Positions 32,993-42,061 are shown, counted from the stretch's first letter. The stretch is DNA of 64,000 nucleotides from Bryobacteraceae bacterium (GCA_014860455.1 JACZJQ010000055.1:1-64000), one strand, 5' to 3'. The notes: generated by a model not told the origin, from the sequence alone. Made by a program: numbers and translations.

Positions 32993-35596
32993 CTAGAAGT
33001 TCACGCTGGAGGCCGCCGATGTGCCCACCGGGTTGGTGAGCGTCACCGATACCGAAGCAAGCCCGTTGAGCCCCTGCGGAACGAAGAACGGAATCACCAG
33101 ACGGAACTGGCTCCCGTACGGCGTCGAGCCCGAGCCGCTGTAGTAGCTGGTAAAGATGCTGTCCACGGGCAACGTGAAGTCGCTGGTGGCAATCGCTGAA
33201 CCGGAAGCCGGCGTCAGCTTGATGTTCACCTGCGTCAACTGCCTGGGCGTTGAGTAACCGGTGATAACAAGCTCGAAGCCGTTCGAGGTCGGGGTAACTT
33301 CAAGCCTCGAAATCATTGGCGCCATTGCGGCGATGCGGATGGTGTGCCGCGGAGCCGGAGAGGGGGTGACATCCTGCTCGTCAGCCGAAAGTGAGGCCTC
33401 GAGCGTAATCGTGCCGGCGACTGTGCCGGTTTGAAGCGCGGCGAGGATCGAGCCGAAGTCGGCCGTCTGCTGTCCGGCGGGAATGCTGAACGGCATCGCG
33501 CGGCTCCCGTTGGAGAACAGGACCGCTGGGTCGTCGGCGAAGCGATCCGGCGCGAATGACAGCCTCACCTGCCCGGTGAGTGGGACCGGGAAGCCCTGGC
33601 TGAGGCTCAGCCCGAATCCTGGCTGTTGCGCCGGTCCGGCGGAGGTCCCAATCTGCGTGTAACTGATCACAGGCAGCGGGGGAAGGACGAACGTCACCGA
33701 AAAGGTTCTGGTATCGGTGCCTTCGGATGTGTCGATCACCGTGATGCCGAACGTGAAGGTGCCAGACTTCGTCGGCTGCCCGCTCAGCACGCCGGTGGCT
33801 GGATCGAGCGAGAGCCCAGGGGGAAGCCCGCCGATCGAGGACCATTGGTAATCTGGGACCCCATCGGACGCGGTGAACGTTGCAGTGAAAGGCTGGCCGA
33901 CCGTAGTCTGCGTCAGCGGGCTTGTGGTCGTGATCTGAATGTTCGACGGCACGACAAGCCTGTAGTTACGCACCACTTGCCGCTGACCGGAGTCGGTCAG
34001 GGTCACGGTGGGCTGATACACGCCGGGCGCCGTTGGCAGGCCGCTGAACAGCCCGCCGCTGAACGAAATGCCCGGCGGCAGATCGCCGCTGATTGAGAAC
34101 GTGTAAGGAGGCGCGCCCCCGGTGGCCTGAAGCTGAACATCGTAGGGTGTGGAGAGCGCGGCGCTCGGCAGGGTGTCGGGCGCGAGGGCAAGCGGATCGA
34201 GAACCACGATAGTGAACAGCGCCGACGCCTGTCGATTCCCCGAATCGTTCACTGTGACTGAGAACTGAGACGTTCCGCTTGCGGTCGGACTGCCTGTAAT
34301 CGCGCCGCCGGCGCTCAGTGCGAGCCCTGGAGGCAGAGCCCCGCCAGTGACCGAAAAGGAATAGGGCGGGATGCCGCCGGTGGCGCTCATGCTGGCGGAA
34401 TAAGGCTGGCCTGTCACGCCTTCAGGGAGCGTGGGGCTGCCAATCGACAGGGGCGGAATCACGATCTCGAGGGAGACCATCCTGTCGATTGTGAAATTGC
34501 CGTACACGAGCCGTACGTTGAACAGGAAAGACCCTGATGTGGTCGGCGTCCCGGAAACAGTGCCGGTGCTGCTCAGGGTCAGCCCTTGCGGCAACCCTCC
34601 GGACGGCGCGGAGAAGACGTATCCGCCTCCGACGCCGGTCGGCGTAAACGAGGCGGAGTAAGGCGTATTCACCGTTCCGGCTGGCAAAGTGGTGGGGGTG
34701 AAATCGACGGGTGGGGGTTGGACGACCAGCGTGAAGACGCGGTCCGCGGTCCGGGCCGCGCTATCGGTCACTCGCGCCGTGAAATTCGACGAGCCCGCGG
34801 TGAGCGGCGTACCCGAGATGACGCCATTTGAACTCATATTCAACTGCTGCGGCAAGGATCCCTGAACGATGGTGAACGTGTAGGGAGAAGTCCCTCCCGC
34901 GGCAGCCAGAGTCATGCTATACGGCTGATTCACCGTCGCGTCGGGCAGTGTGGCAGTCGTGATCGAGAGAGCCGGGCCGACAACCAGCGTGTAGCTCCTC
35001 TCCGCGTACGACTCGCTCTGATCATATACGTAGATGTTGACTGTGAAGTTGCCAGTCGATGGGGGGGTGCCGCTCAGAACACCACCGGACGTCAGACTGA
35101 GCCACGGATAGGGCTCCCCCGTTTCGTAGTTGAACCCAAAAGAATAGGGGGCGGTTCCGCCCGACGCGGAAAGTTGAATACTGAAGGGAGAATTCACAAC
35201 CACGGTAGGCAGGACCGCGGGAGAGACCGTGATTACCGCGTAGACGTAGATCGAAAAGTTACTGGACGTGGTTTGCGGTGGGACCCCTCCCGTCAATGAA
35301 TCGACTGCCTGCACGGTGAAGTTGTAGAATCCGCCGCTGGTGGGAGTCCCGCTGATCACTCCAGACGAACTCAGGTTGATGCCGGGCGGCAGCGATCCGC
35401 CTGTGATGGAAAACGTGATCGGGGGAAACCCGCCCGCCGTTTGAAACGTGGCGGAATAGAACTGCCCCACCGTGCCGTCGGGCAAGTCCGGCGTGGTGAT
35501 GATGAAGTTGCCCGTCTGGGCCGCTGCGGGAGCCGCGCAGAGGGCAAGAAGCAGGGTGAGCAGAAAAACTCGCGAGGAATAATTCTTGGAGGTCAT
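32993..35596 (-). CDS. Secreted protein with seven putative-Ig (He_PIG) repeats
   Basis: An 867-residue exported protein. After a Sec signal (VFLLTLLLALCAAPAAAQ), residues ~28-650 hold seven repeats of about 90 residues with the consensus LPxGLxLSxxGxxSGTPTxxGxxxF. One repeat ends GLPTAPG and another GQPTKSG instead of GTPT. A distinct ~200-residue beta-rich C-terminal region follows. Such cadherin-like folds mediate surface adhesion or carbohydrate contact. ATG 35596 has GGAG at a suitable distance. It lies 13 bp from the small secreted protein gene upstream and is probably co-transcribed. Confidence 0.85.
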   Translation of the reverse strand: MTSKNYSSRVFLLTLLLALCAAPAAAQTGNFIITTPDLPDGTVGQFYSATFQTAGGFPPITFSITGGSLPPGINLSSSGVISGTPTSGGFYNFTVQAVDSLTGGVPPQTTSSNFSIYVYAVITVSPAVLPTVVVNSPFSIQLSASGGTAPYSFGFNYETGEPYPWLSLTSGGVLSGTPPSTGNFTVNIYVYDQSESYAERSYTLVVGPALSITTATLPDATVNQPYSMTLAAAGGTSPYTFTIVQGSLPQQLNMSSNGVISGTPLTAGSSNFTARVTDSAARTADRVFTLVVQPPPVDFTPTTLPAGTVNTPYSASFTPTGVGGGYVFSAPSGGLPQGLTLSSTGTVSGTPTTSGSFLFNVRLVYGNFTIDRMVSLEIVIPPLSIGSPTLPEGVTGQPYSASMSATGGIPPYSFSVTGGALPPGLALSAGGAITGSPTASGTSQFSVTVNDSGNRQASALFTIVVLDPLALAPDTLPSAALSTPYDVQLQATGGAPPYTFSISGDLPPGISFSGGLFSGLPTAPGVYQPTVTLTDSGQRQVVRNYRLVVPSNIQITTTSPLTQTTVGQPFTATFTASDGVPDYQWSSIGGLPPGLSLDPATGVLSGQPTKSGTFTFGITVIDTSEGTDTRTFSVTFVLPPLPVISYTQIGTSAGPAQQPGFGLSLSQGFPVPLTGQVRLSFAPDRFADDPAVLFSNGSRAMPFSIPAGQQTADFGSILAALQTGTVAGTITLEASLSADEQDVTPSPAPRHTIRIAAMAPMISRLEVTPTSNGFELVITGYSTPRQLTQVNIKLTPASGSAIATSDFTLPVDSIFTSYYSGSGSTPYGSQFRLVIPFFVPQGLNGLASVSVTLTNPVGTSAASSVNF

Positions 35597-35609
35597 GGCG
35601 GTTGCTCCT

Positions 35610-36203
35610 CTAGCGCGGCGGACCCACTGTTGGCGTACCCGGCGTGACGCCAATCGAAGCCGGTACAGTTGCGCTACCGCCCGACTGGTTGATCGCCACT
35701 GCGCCGGCTGTCACGGCTGCGCCGGCAACAGCCAGGATGATGAGCAGTTTCGCGACGCCGATTCCTGCGGCTGCCGCCACGGCGGCATTGGTCATGGTGA
35801 ACGTGTTTGAGGCCGTCAGCCCCTGATGCGAGACGTTCACCCTCACAGGCACTTGGCCAGGCTGGCTGTTCAACCTGAGCCCGCGTGCTGCCGCCCGCCC
35901 CAGGTTGTCTGTGGCCACGGTGAAGGTATTTGACCCATTCGCGAAAACGCCGCTCGGGCCGTTGCCGGGCAGCATGAACGTGACCAGCGCGCCCGCAACC
36001 GGCTTCTTGTTTTCGTCGGTGACTTCAACGATGGGCTCACGAGCCACCCGCTGCCTGACGTTGTTGATGGCGCCCTCCCCCTCTATGATGACGACGTTGA
36101 GGGCCTTGATCGCGCCTGCCTCCTGGGCCCATGCCGGCGGCAGGGCCAAAAGTAAAGAAAGGGTCGCGGCCACAGATGACCGGACCGGGAAGTGAATCCT
36201 CAT
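35610..36203 (-). CDS. Small secreted Ig-like protein with C-terminal membrane segment
   Basis: 197 residues. A signal peptide ends near AWAQ, residues ~35-135 form a beta-sandwich of Big-1/invasin character (VEVTDENKKPVAGALVTFML, then PVRVNVSHQG). A hydrophobic Ala-rich segment lies at about 145-170 and a Pro/Gly tail (TPGTPTVGPPR) ends it. No enzyme motif. First gene of the two-gene operon with the Ig-repeat protein, divergent from the caspase operon. It may anchor or display the larger partner; that is inference. Confidence 0.75.
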   Translation of the reverse strand: MRIHFPVRSSVAATLSLLLALPPAWAQEAGAIKALNVVIIEGEGAINNVRQRVAREPIVEVTDENKKPVAGALVTFMLPGNGPSGVFANGSNTFTVATDNLGRAAARGLRLNSQPGQVPVRVNVSHQGLTASNTFTMTNAAVAAAAGIGVAKLLIILAVAGAAVTAGAVAINQSGGSATVPASIGVTPGTPTVGPPR

Positions 36204-36348
36204 AAGCTATTGCCTCTTGAGATGCTCGATAGCTGCAAACGTGTCCAGACGAAGCATTGACAGTATAGCTCCAAAGCGCGCGGGAGATGAACCTAAATTC
36301 AGGTTACAATGGGGCCAGATTGGATCCTGACGATAGGAGGACTAGGGG
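36204..36348. promoter_or_regulatory. Divergent promoter region, Ig-repeat and caspase operons
   Basis: On the minus strand TATACT (36267-36262) is a good -10 for the Ig operon. On the plus strand TACAAT (36305-36310) is a good -10 for the DUF4384-caspase operon. The latter is flanked by an AACCT/AGGTT inverted repeat (arms 5 bp, 6-bp spacer, around 36290-36305). AGGAGG lies before ATG 36349. Neither -10 has a convincing -35, which may mean activator dependence. Confidence 0.4.
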
Positions 36349-37296
36349 ATGAAGATCGTTCAGGTGGCCGCCGCCGGCGTCTCCGCGGTCGCGTTGTTGA
36401 TTCCGCTGGGCCTGTACGCCCAGACCAAGCCGTCCAAACTGACAGCGCGTGAGCTGTTCTACACGGCCCCAGCGCAGCAAAAGACTGCCCAGTCGGCCAA
36501 ACCAAAACCGCCCAAGGCCACCCAGCAGGCCGGCGTGCGCAAGCAGTCGATGACAAAACAGCAGCCTGACCGTCCCGCCGAACGGCGGGAACCGGTCCAG
36601 GCCACGCTTGCCACCTCCAAACCCGATGAAGCGTTCGTGCCCGTTGCCTACACCGCCTCTGCCCGGCCTCTCGGCCTGCGCTACAGCATCCTGAAATACG
36701 CCGGCGACGATCAGTACATGGAGGTCGACCCGGATCTCATCTTTCGTTCCGGCGACCGCATCCGGTTGCGATTGCAGGTCAATGATCCGGCGCATCTCTA
36801 CATCGTCATGAAGGGATCGAGCGGAAACTGGCGGGTCCTGTTCCCGTCGCCGGAATACGACTCCGGCTCCAACCGCGTTCTCCCTGGACGTGATTACGAC
36901 ATCCCCTCCCGCACTCGCTTTGTGTTCGACGAAACTCCAGGTGAGGAGAAGCTGTTCTTTGTCCTCTCCCGCCAGGCGGAGGCGGACCTGGACAAGCTGA
37001 TCTACGACCTGGATCAGGCAGGGCCTGCCATGCCCGCGCCGGCCGCCGCGCCGGCAAAGACCCAGCCCGTGAAGACCATGATGGCGATGAACACCGTCAA
37101 CGTCAGTGACGACCTCGTCGGCCAGTTGCGCGGCAAGGTCATGTCCCGAGACCTGGTTTTTGAGAAGGTGGACGAGAAGACGGCGCCGCCCGCCTCCGCG
37201 GGCGCTTCGGCCAGGGAGAAGGCGATTTATGTCGTCAACCCAAGCACGGGCGCCGATTCCCGGCTCGTCGTCGATGTTTCGCTAAAGCACCGCTAG
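36349..37296 (+). CDS. Secreted DUF4384 protein
   Basis: 315 residues. A signal peptide or anchor covers residues 1-25, and residues 35-85 are a low-complexity Lys/Gln/Pro region. A DUF4384 beta domain spans about 105-220 (FRSGDRIRLRLQVNDPAHLYIVMKG, then WRVLFPSPEYDSGSNRVLPG). An Ala/Pro linker and a ~70-residue tail follow. DUF4384 often accompanies caspase-like or kinase domains in bacterial signalling proteins; its ligand is unknown. AGGAGG precedes ATG. First gene of a three-gene operon. Confidence 0.82.
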   Translation: MKIVQVAAAGVSAVALLIPLGLYAQTKPSKLTARELFYTAPAQQKTAQSAKPKPPKATQQAGVRKQSMTKQQPDRPAERREPVQATLATSKPDEAFVPVAYTASARPLGLRYSILKYAGDDQYMEVDPDLIFRSGDRIRLRLQVNDPAHLYIVMKGSSGNWRVLFPSPEYDSGSNRVLPGRDYDIPSRTRFVFDETPGEEKLFFVLSRQAEADLDKLIYDLDQAGPAMPAPAAAPAKTQPVKTMMAMNTVNVSDDLVGQLRGKVMSRDLVFEKVDEKTAPPASAGASAREKAIYVVNPSTGADSRLVVDVSLKHR

Positions 37297-37312
37297 AAAA
37301 GGACTCTATCCC

Positions 37313-38008
37313 ATGAACGCTGCTCTGTTGGCGTTTCTTTCACTACTCGCACCTCAGGCGGGTCCGGCGCGAAGCGATGCGCCGAGACGGATCGTGATTC
37401 AGGTGGAATTGCGCTCCGCCGGCGAATGGAAGACGGTGGACCCTGCGACGATCTTCGACTCCGGCGCGCAGGTGCGGTTCCGCGTCAAAACCAACTTCGC
37501 CGGTTTCCTCTACGTCATGAATCAGGGCACCAGCGGGGATTACACGCTGCTGTTCCCGCGTGAGGACACCGGCAGCCAGAACCGCGTGGAGCCGGGCCGG
37601 GAGTATGTCGTGCCGGCGACAACCGGAGCTTTCCGGATCACAGGGCCGCCGGGCCAGGATGTCGTCTATTGGATGGTGACGCCGCTCGACATCGGCCCTC
37701 CAGGAGGTGACCGTTCGAGGCCAGGCTATGTCCCACTGCCGCCGGCTCCTCCGCCAGGGACGAAGATGCATACCCTCTTGCCGCGCTGCGACGACGCTGT
37801 TTTGCGGGCGCGCGGCGAATGCGTCGACTCCACAGCCGGGCCACGCAAGGTGCAGGACGCCACCACGCTGCCCGAAAACCTGAAGAAGGTGCCGAATCTG
37901 AAGTCGCGCGAACTGGTCTTTATCCGTCAGAACAACGCCGCCGTTGTTTCTTCGCCCTCGTCGGGCGACGGGCCGGTGATCTATGAATTCAGGCTGGCGC
38001 ACAAATGA
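37313..38008 (+). CDS. Second secreted DUF4384 protein
   Basis: 231 residues with a signal peptide (residues 1-18) and a DUF4384 core at about 25-125 (FDSGAQVRFRVKTNFAGFLY, then YTLLFPREDTGSQNRVEPG). A Pro/Gly linker and a short C-terminal region with two cysteines follow. It looks like a diverged duplicate of the preceding protein without the Lys/Pro spacer. Its stop overlaps the caspase start by 4 bp (ATGA), indicating translational coupling and probably a stoichiometric complex. Confidence 0.82.
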   Translation: MNAALLAFLSLLAPQAGPARSDAPRRIVIQVELRSAGEWKTVDPATIFDSGAQVRFRVKTNFAGFLYVMNQGTSGDYTLLFPREDTGSQNRVEPGREYVVPATTGAFRITGPPGQDVVYWMVTPLDIGPPGGDRSRPGYVPLPPAPPPGTKMHTLLPRCDDAVLRARGECVDSTAGPRKVQDATTLPENLKKVPNLKSRELVFIRQNNAAVVSSPSSGDGPVIYEFRLAHK

Positions 38009-40086
38009 ACTCCCTGAAACTCACCTTCCTCTGCCTGCTGGCGGCTATCGCGCTGACGGCGCAGCCGCAGACTCCGCCTCAGAAGCAGCAGCGCGACCTT
38101 CGCTATGAAGACGAGAAGCCGGCCGCGCCCGCTAAGACCGAGGTCATCTCCATCCCTCGCAGCTACGCGCTCATCATCGGAGTAGCCCAGTATCAGAACC
38201 TGCCGGCCGAAGCGCAGTTGAAGTACTCCGAACGCGACGCCGAGGCCATCTATTCGATCCTCATCAGCCCCGAAGGCGGCAACTTTCGGGCCGAAAACGT
38301 CCACAAACTAGTCGGTCCGCGCGCGACCCTGGCCAACGTCAGGAAGGAGATTGAGGAGTGGTTGCCGTCGGTGGCCAAGGACGACGACCGGGTGCTGATC
38401 TACTTCGCCGGCCACGGCTTCGTATACGAAGGCAACGGCTACCTGGCGCCCTACGACTTCAATCCCAAGAACATCTCCGGGACCGGCTATTCGATGGACC
38501 AACTGGGACGCATGTTCGGATCCAGCATCAAGGGCAAGTGGAAGGTGCTGCTGACTGACTCCTGCCACAGCGGCGCCATCACCCCGGCCGAAGACGCGGC
38601 GTATCTGAACAAGCGGCTGCTGGACCTCTCGAAGAGCCTGTTCTCTCTCACCGCCAGCCGCGACCGTGAACGTTCGTTCGAGAGCCCGGACTGGGGCGGC
38701 GGCCACGGCATCTTCACCTACTACGTGGTGAAGGGCCTGGAGGGCATCGCCGACGAAAACGGCGACGGCGTGGTGACGGCCGACGAACTGGCGGAATACG
38801 TCCGGCGCAATGTCCGCGAAGCCACCGGCGGACAGCAGAACCCGACCTCTGACCGTGGCAGCTTCGACGCCCGGATGCTGCTGGCCTATCTGCCGTCGGG
38901 CGTCAAACCAGGCGCGCCGCCGCCGCCGAAGTCGGGCGCGCTGGTGATCGAGTCAAACATGGATGGCGTCGAGGTGTTCGTCAACGGCAACAGCGTCGGC
39001 GTGGTCAACAAGGCTGCGCCTCTCCGCCTGCCGGGACTGCCGCCGGGCGCGGTCACCATCAAGGCGGTCAAGATGGGTTACGAGCCCGACGGGCCGCGCG
39101 AGGAGATGATCTATCCGGGCCAGGAATCGACCGTTTCGGTGAAGATCATGATCCCGCGCCGCCGGCCCAGAGCTGCGGTGGATAAGTTCGACGACGCTCT
39201 CGATCATTACAACAAAGGCGGCCAAACCGAATACAAGAAGGCCGCCGCCCTGTTCGCCGAAGCCCTGACGGCGGATCCAAAGTACAGCCAGGCCGCGCTC
39301 TATCTGGGGCGGACCTACGACGCCCTTTACGAGCAGGAGACCGCCGCCGGCTACTTCAAGAAGGCCATCGAGATCGACCCGGACTACATGGAAGCCCGCG
39401 CCTCCTACGGCGGGATGCTGCTGGGCCTGGGCGACGTGGATGAGGCGATCCGGCAGTTCAACGTGGTCACCCGGCGCGATGCGAAAAACCAGATGGCCTG
39501 GTATCTGCAAGCGCAGGCTTACCGCATGAAGGGCATGTATGCGGAGTCGATCGAATCGGCGCGCAGAGCCATCGCACTGGCCCCCAACAACGGTGAAGCG
39601 CACTTCTGGCTCGCGGAAAGCCTGCGCATGAGCAACAAGCCCGGCGAGTCGTCACCCGAATATCTGGCCTATCTGAAGCTAAGCGACTTCGACTCCAAAC
39701 TCGCCGGCAAGCTGAACTACTACGTCGCCGGCTTCCTGATCGGCTATGGCCGCAAGAAACGCGCCGCTCAGCGCGACATCTGGCAGGACCTGCGCAGTCT
39801 GGCCTACTTCGGCCTGTGCGAAAACGCCAAGAACCTGAAACGCTACGACGAAGCGATCACCTACTGCCAGCGCTCGCTCACCTACGATCCTGGCGACGCC
39901 TTCACCCACTACCTGCTCGGACTGAGCTTCTCCTACCAGGCCCAGAAGACCGGTTCGCTCGAACTGCTGGCCGCCGCGCGCGTCAGTTTCCAGAAGATGC
40001 TCACCCTCAACCCCGACCTCGAAGAGGCCGGTTTTGCCCGCAAGAACGTAGCCGCCATTGACGGCGCGCTGGCCGCCGCCCGTTAG
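38005..40086 (+). CDS. Secreted caspase-like peptidase (C14) with PEGA and TPR domains
   Basis: 693 residues. A signal peptide (1-19) is followed by a caspase/p20-like domain (about 50-300). The catalytic dyad is H137 (IYFAGHG) and C187 (LLTDSCHSG), both intact. DENGDGVVTADEL, an EF-hand-like loop common in bacterial caspases, lies near residue 250. A PEGA domain covers about 310-385 (SGALVIESNMDGVEVFVNG), then TPR units to the end. Orthocaspases usually cut after Arg/Lys. Export, surface-type PEGA and TPR suggest an envelope protease that recruits partners, with two DUF4384 proteins co-expressed. Confidence 0.88.
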   Translation: MNSLKLTFLCLLAAIALTAQPQTPPQKQQRDLRYEDEKPAAPAKTEVISIPRSYALIIGVAQYQNLPAEAQLKYSERDAEAIYSILISPEGGNFRAENVHKLVGPRATLANVRKEIEEWLPSVAKDDDRVLIYFAGHGFVYEGNGYLAPYDFNPKNISGTGYSMDQLGRMFGSSIKGKWKVLLTDSCHSGAITPAEDAAYLNKRLLDLSKSLFSLTASRDRERSFESPDWGGGHGIFTYYVVKGLEGIADENGDGVVTADELAEYVRRNVREATGGQQNPTSDRGSFDARMLLAYLPSGVKPGAPPPPKSGALVIESNMDGVEVFVNGNSVGVVNKAAPLRLPGLPPGAVTIKAVKMGYEPDGPREEMIYPGQESTVSVKIMIPRRRPRAAVDKFDDALDHYNKGGQTEYKKAAALFAEALTADPKYSQAALYLGRTYDALYEQETAAGYFKKAIEIDPDYMEARASYGGMLLGLGDVDEAIRQFNVVTRRDAKNQMAWYLQAQAYRMKGMYAESIESARRAIALAPNNGEAHFWLAESLRMSNKPGESSPEYLAYLKLSDFDSKLAGKLNYYVAGFLIGYGRKKRAAQRDIWQDLRSLAYFGLCENAKNLKRYDEAITYCQRSLTYDPGDAFTHYLLGLSFSYQAQKTGSLELLAAARVSFQKMLTLNPDLEEAGFARKNVAAIDGALAAAR

Positions 40087-40094
40087 CCCTTCCT

Positions 40095-40910
40095 CTACTT
40101 CGATTCCCGAACCTTGATGTTCTTGAACCAGACGCGGTCGCCGTGGTGCTGGAGCGCGATGGGTCCGCGCGGTTTGGGATGGGTGAGGTCGTTGAGGATG
40201 TCGGGGGCGGGTTTCCAGCGTTTCTGGACGCCGCCAATCACGCGCGCATCGTCGAGGGCCGCTTCCAGCACTTTAACGCCGTTCACCCAGTGTTCGACCT
40301 GTTTGCCGCGGACAACGAGGCGGCCGTGGTTCCATTCGCCCGCCGGCCGGGCCGGTTTGGCCGAGGCCGGGATCATGGAATAGAGCGCGCCGGTCTGGCG
40401 GTCCGGGCCGCGCAGGGCGTCGGGGTGGGATGAGTCGTCGATCAACTGGAATTCGAACGCGACGGTGTAGACGAAGCCCTTGCCTTCAGGCGTCAGGCGG
40501 GTGCGGTCACTGGCCTTCGAGGCGAGTTCGCGTCCGAGGATGCCTTCAAACCCATTGGGGCCAAGCTTGACGGTGGACTGGTCGACGAAAATCTCACGCT
40601 GCAGGCGGTACTTGAGACCGGTATTGCCGCGCGGCGCGACCTTCCAATCGAACTCAAGTTCGAAGTCGCCAAACGAGTCGCGGGAGATGAGATCTTCCTC
40701 GATGCGAGGCTTCAGGACGGTGGTCAGCGTGCCGTCTTCGATGGTCCAGGCCGAGCCAGGAACGTTCTTCGCGGCTGGGTCGAGCCAGCCGTTCATCGTC
40801 CTGCCGTCGAACATGAGCCGCCAGCCGGATTCGCGTTCAGCGGGAGTGAGTTGGTTGTCCTGGGCCGTGGCGGCCAGACAGAGGAGGGCGAAGGTGGCTG
40901 CGAGGCGCAT
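40095..40910 (-). CDS. Secreted DUF1080 (3-keto-disaccharide hydrolase-like) protein
   Basis: 271 residues with a Sec signal (residues 1-16) and a concanavalin-like beta-sandwich. Signature pieces are WRLMFDGRTMNGW, FELEFDWKVAPRGNTGLKYR, EWNHGRLVVRGKQVEHWVNG and IALQHHGDRVWFKNIKVR. DUF1080 proteins act on keto-glycosides or bind glycans. ATG 40910 begins the signal; a longer frame continues upstream but has no signal. No strong Shine-Dalgarno. Confidence 0.87.
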   Translation of the reverse strand: MRLAATFALLCLAATAQDNQLTPAERESGWRLMFDGRTMNGWLDPAAKNVPGSAWTIEDGTLTTVLKPRIEEDLISRDSFGDFELEFDWKVAPRGNTGLKYRLQREIFVDQSTVKLGPNGFEGILGRELASKASDRTRLTPEGKGFVYTVAFEFQLIDDSSHPDALRGPDRQTGALYSMIPASAKPARPAGEWNHGRLVVRGKQVEHWVNGVKVLEAALDDARVIGGVQKRWKPAPDILNDLTHPKPRGPIALQHHGDRVWFKNIKVRESK

Positions 40911-40952
40911 TGATGCCCATTTTCGCAGGATTGTGGCGGGATGTGGAGATTG

Positions 40953-40984
40953 GGGTCGCGCCGCCCCTCCGACCGGCGCGACCC
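40953..40984. terminator. Perfect 11-bp hairpin between ThuA and DUF1080 genes
   Basis: GGGTCGCGCCG (40953-40963) pairs with CGGCGCGACCC (40974-40984) around a 10-nt loop. It lies downstream of the ThuA gene and upstream of DUF1080 in the direction of transcription. It may end the ThuA transcript or act as a regulatory hairpin in the DUF1080 leader. No T tract. Confidence 0.45.
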
Positions 40985-41031
40985 GCCGAAGGCTTGCCAA
41001 AGTCCTCCGTGACTTCTTGCGGCAAACCTCT

Positions 41032-41045
41032 CGCTGTATACAGCG
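41032..41045. promoter_or_regulatory. Perfect 14-bp palindrome upstream of the DUF1080 gene
   Basis: CGCTGTATACAGCG is identical to its reverse complement. It lies about 120 bp upstream of the DUF1080 ATG in a 210-bp gene-free gap. The TGTATACA core suggests a dimeric repressor operator. The remainder of the gap shows no other feature besides the hairpin. Confidence 0.4.
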
Positions 41046-41120
41046 TGAAACGGCGCCGCATCCCCTCACCCGGTCCATCATTTTTTGCTGAGGGATTTTG
41101 AGGACCTGGCTGCACCCGCC

Positions 41121-41951
41121 TCAGCCCGTCTTCACCATGCCGCGGTAGGGAACCTGGATGGAGACCGCGCCCTTCCAGGCTGGCTTCTTCTTCGGGTTCA
41201 GGCTCCACTGGATAGCCTGGAAGACGAAGCGCTGGAATGGTTCGACGGCGAAGTCTTCAGGATGGCCGAGCGAAGTGAACAGGGCACGCCCGCCGTGGCG
41301 ATTGGTCCATGTCCAAGCCACAGGGTTGGGATCGGCCGGCTTATCGGGGTTGACGGCGGTCCCGGTCAGCAGCACCTGAGCATCCGGCGGCGGCCACTTT
41401 GGGGCGACACGGTAGAGCCAGGATCGAACCTTGAACTCCGCCAGTACGCCCGCGGTAACCGGGTGCTTCGCCGCGACTTTGACGTCTGTCGTCGATTTGT
41501 GGCCAAAATGCGTGTGGCCGTCGGCGCCCCATCCCGGAGGCGCGCCAAATGCCCCCGCGGCCCAGCCGTTCCACGATTCCAGAGGATCGCCTTTGGGGTA
41601 GCGGAAGGCGTGGGAGGTGGTACGAAATGCCATCACCGGGCGGCCGGACTTCACATATCGTTCGATAGGTGCAAGCTGGCTCGCCGGCAGGCGGCGCCAT
41701 CGCAGATAGAAGACGGCGAGCTGCGCCGAGTCCAGAGCGTCGAGGCCAGGAATGTCGGTCTCGCCGTTCTGGTCCGGGACGGACTTCAAGACCGTGCACG
41801 ACATCCCGTACCGTTTCTCGAGTTCTGCGGCAACCAGCGGCAAGGTGAACTCGCCCGAATACTCGTGGTCGCCGCACACGAAAGCGACTTTGGGCTTCGA
41901 AGCTGCGGCCAGCGGCGCGGCGGCGAGAGAGAGGAAGTGGCGGCGTTGCAT
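41121..41951 (-). CDS. ThuA-like protein with Tat-type signal
   Basis: 276 residues. RRHFLSLAAAPLAAAS is a Tat-like leader. The rest is a class I glutamine-amidotransferase-like ThuA fold (VAFVCGDHEYSG, then YVKSGRPVMAFRTTSHAF, ALFTSLGHPEDF). ThuA proteins are linked to trehalose and other disaccharide use through keto-sugars, matching the DUF1080 neighbour. No nucleophile Cys typical of amidotransferases is visible. TAAACT lies 9 nt before the ATG, with no Shine-Dalgarno. Confidence 0.85.
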   Translation of the reverse strand: MQRRHFLSLAAAPLAAASKPKVAFVCGDHEYSGEFTLPLVAAELEKRYGMSCTVLKSVPDQNGETDIPGLDALDSAQLAVFYLRWRRLPASQLAPIERYVKSGRPVMAFRTTSHAFRYPKGDPLESWNGWAAGAFGAPPGWGADGHTHFGHKSTTDVKVAAKHPVTAGVLAEFKVRSWLYRVAPKWPPPDAQVLLTGTAVNPDKPADPNPVAWTWTNRHGGRALFTSLGHPEDFAVEPFQRFVFQAIQWSLNPKKKPAWKGAVSIQVPYRGMVKTG

Positions 41952-42007
41952 ACCGAAGTTAGTTTACACCGCGGACCAGGGACGATTCCGGCTGCGCAAA
42001 TGAGAAG

Positions 42008-42038
42008 GGCCGGCAGGGACTCGGGATCCCGGCCGGCC
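42008..42038 (-). terminator. Hairpin after the bamA-ompH run
   Basis: GGCCGGC (42008-42014) pairs with GCCGGCC (42032-42038). After one mismatch, GGGA pairs with TCCC further in. On the minus strand it begins 24 nt after the ompH stop and is followed by a pyrimidine-rich CTTCTCATTT, so it is a plausible terminator of the whole export/bamA unit. Confidence 0.55.
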
Positions 42039-42061
42039 AGTCAGAGCTGAAAGGTCGAAGG

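Noticed and set aside
41032-41045. Palindrome considered as a LexA box
   Set aside because: CTGT and ACAG are only 2 bp apart, not the 8 bp of the enterobacterial SOS box, and no SOS gene is adjacent.
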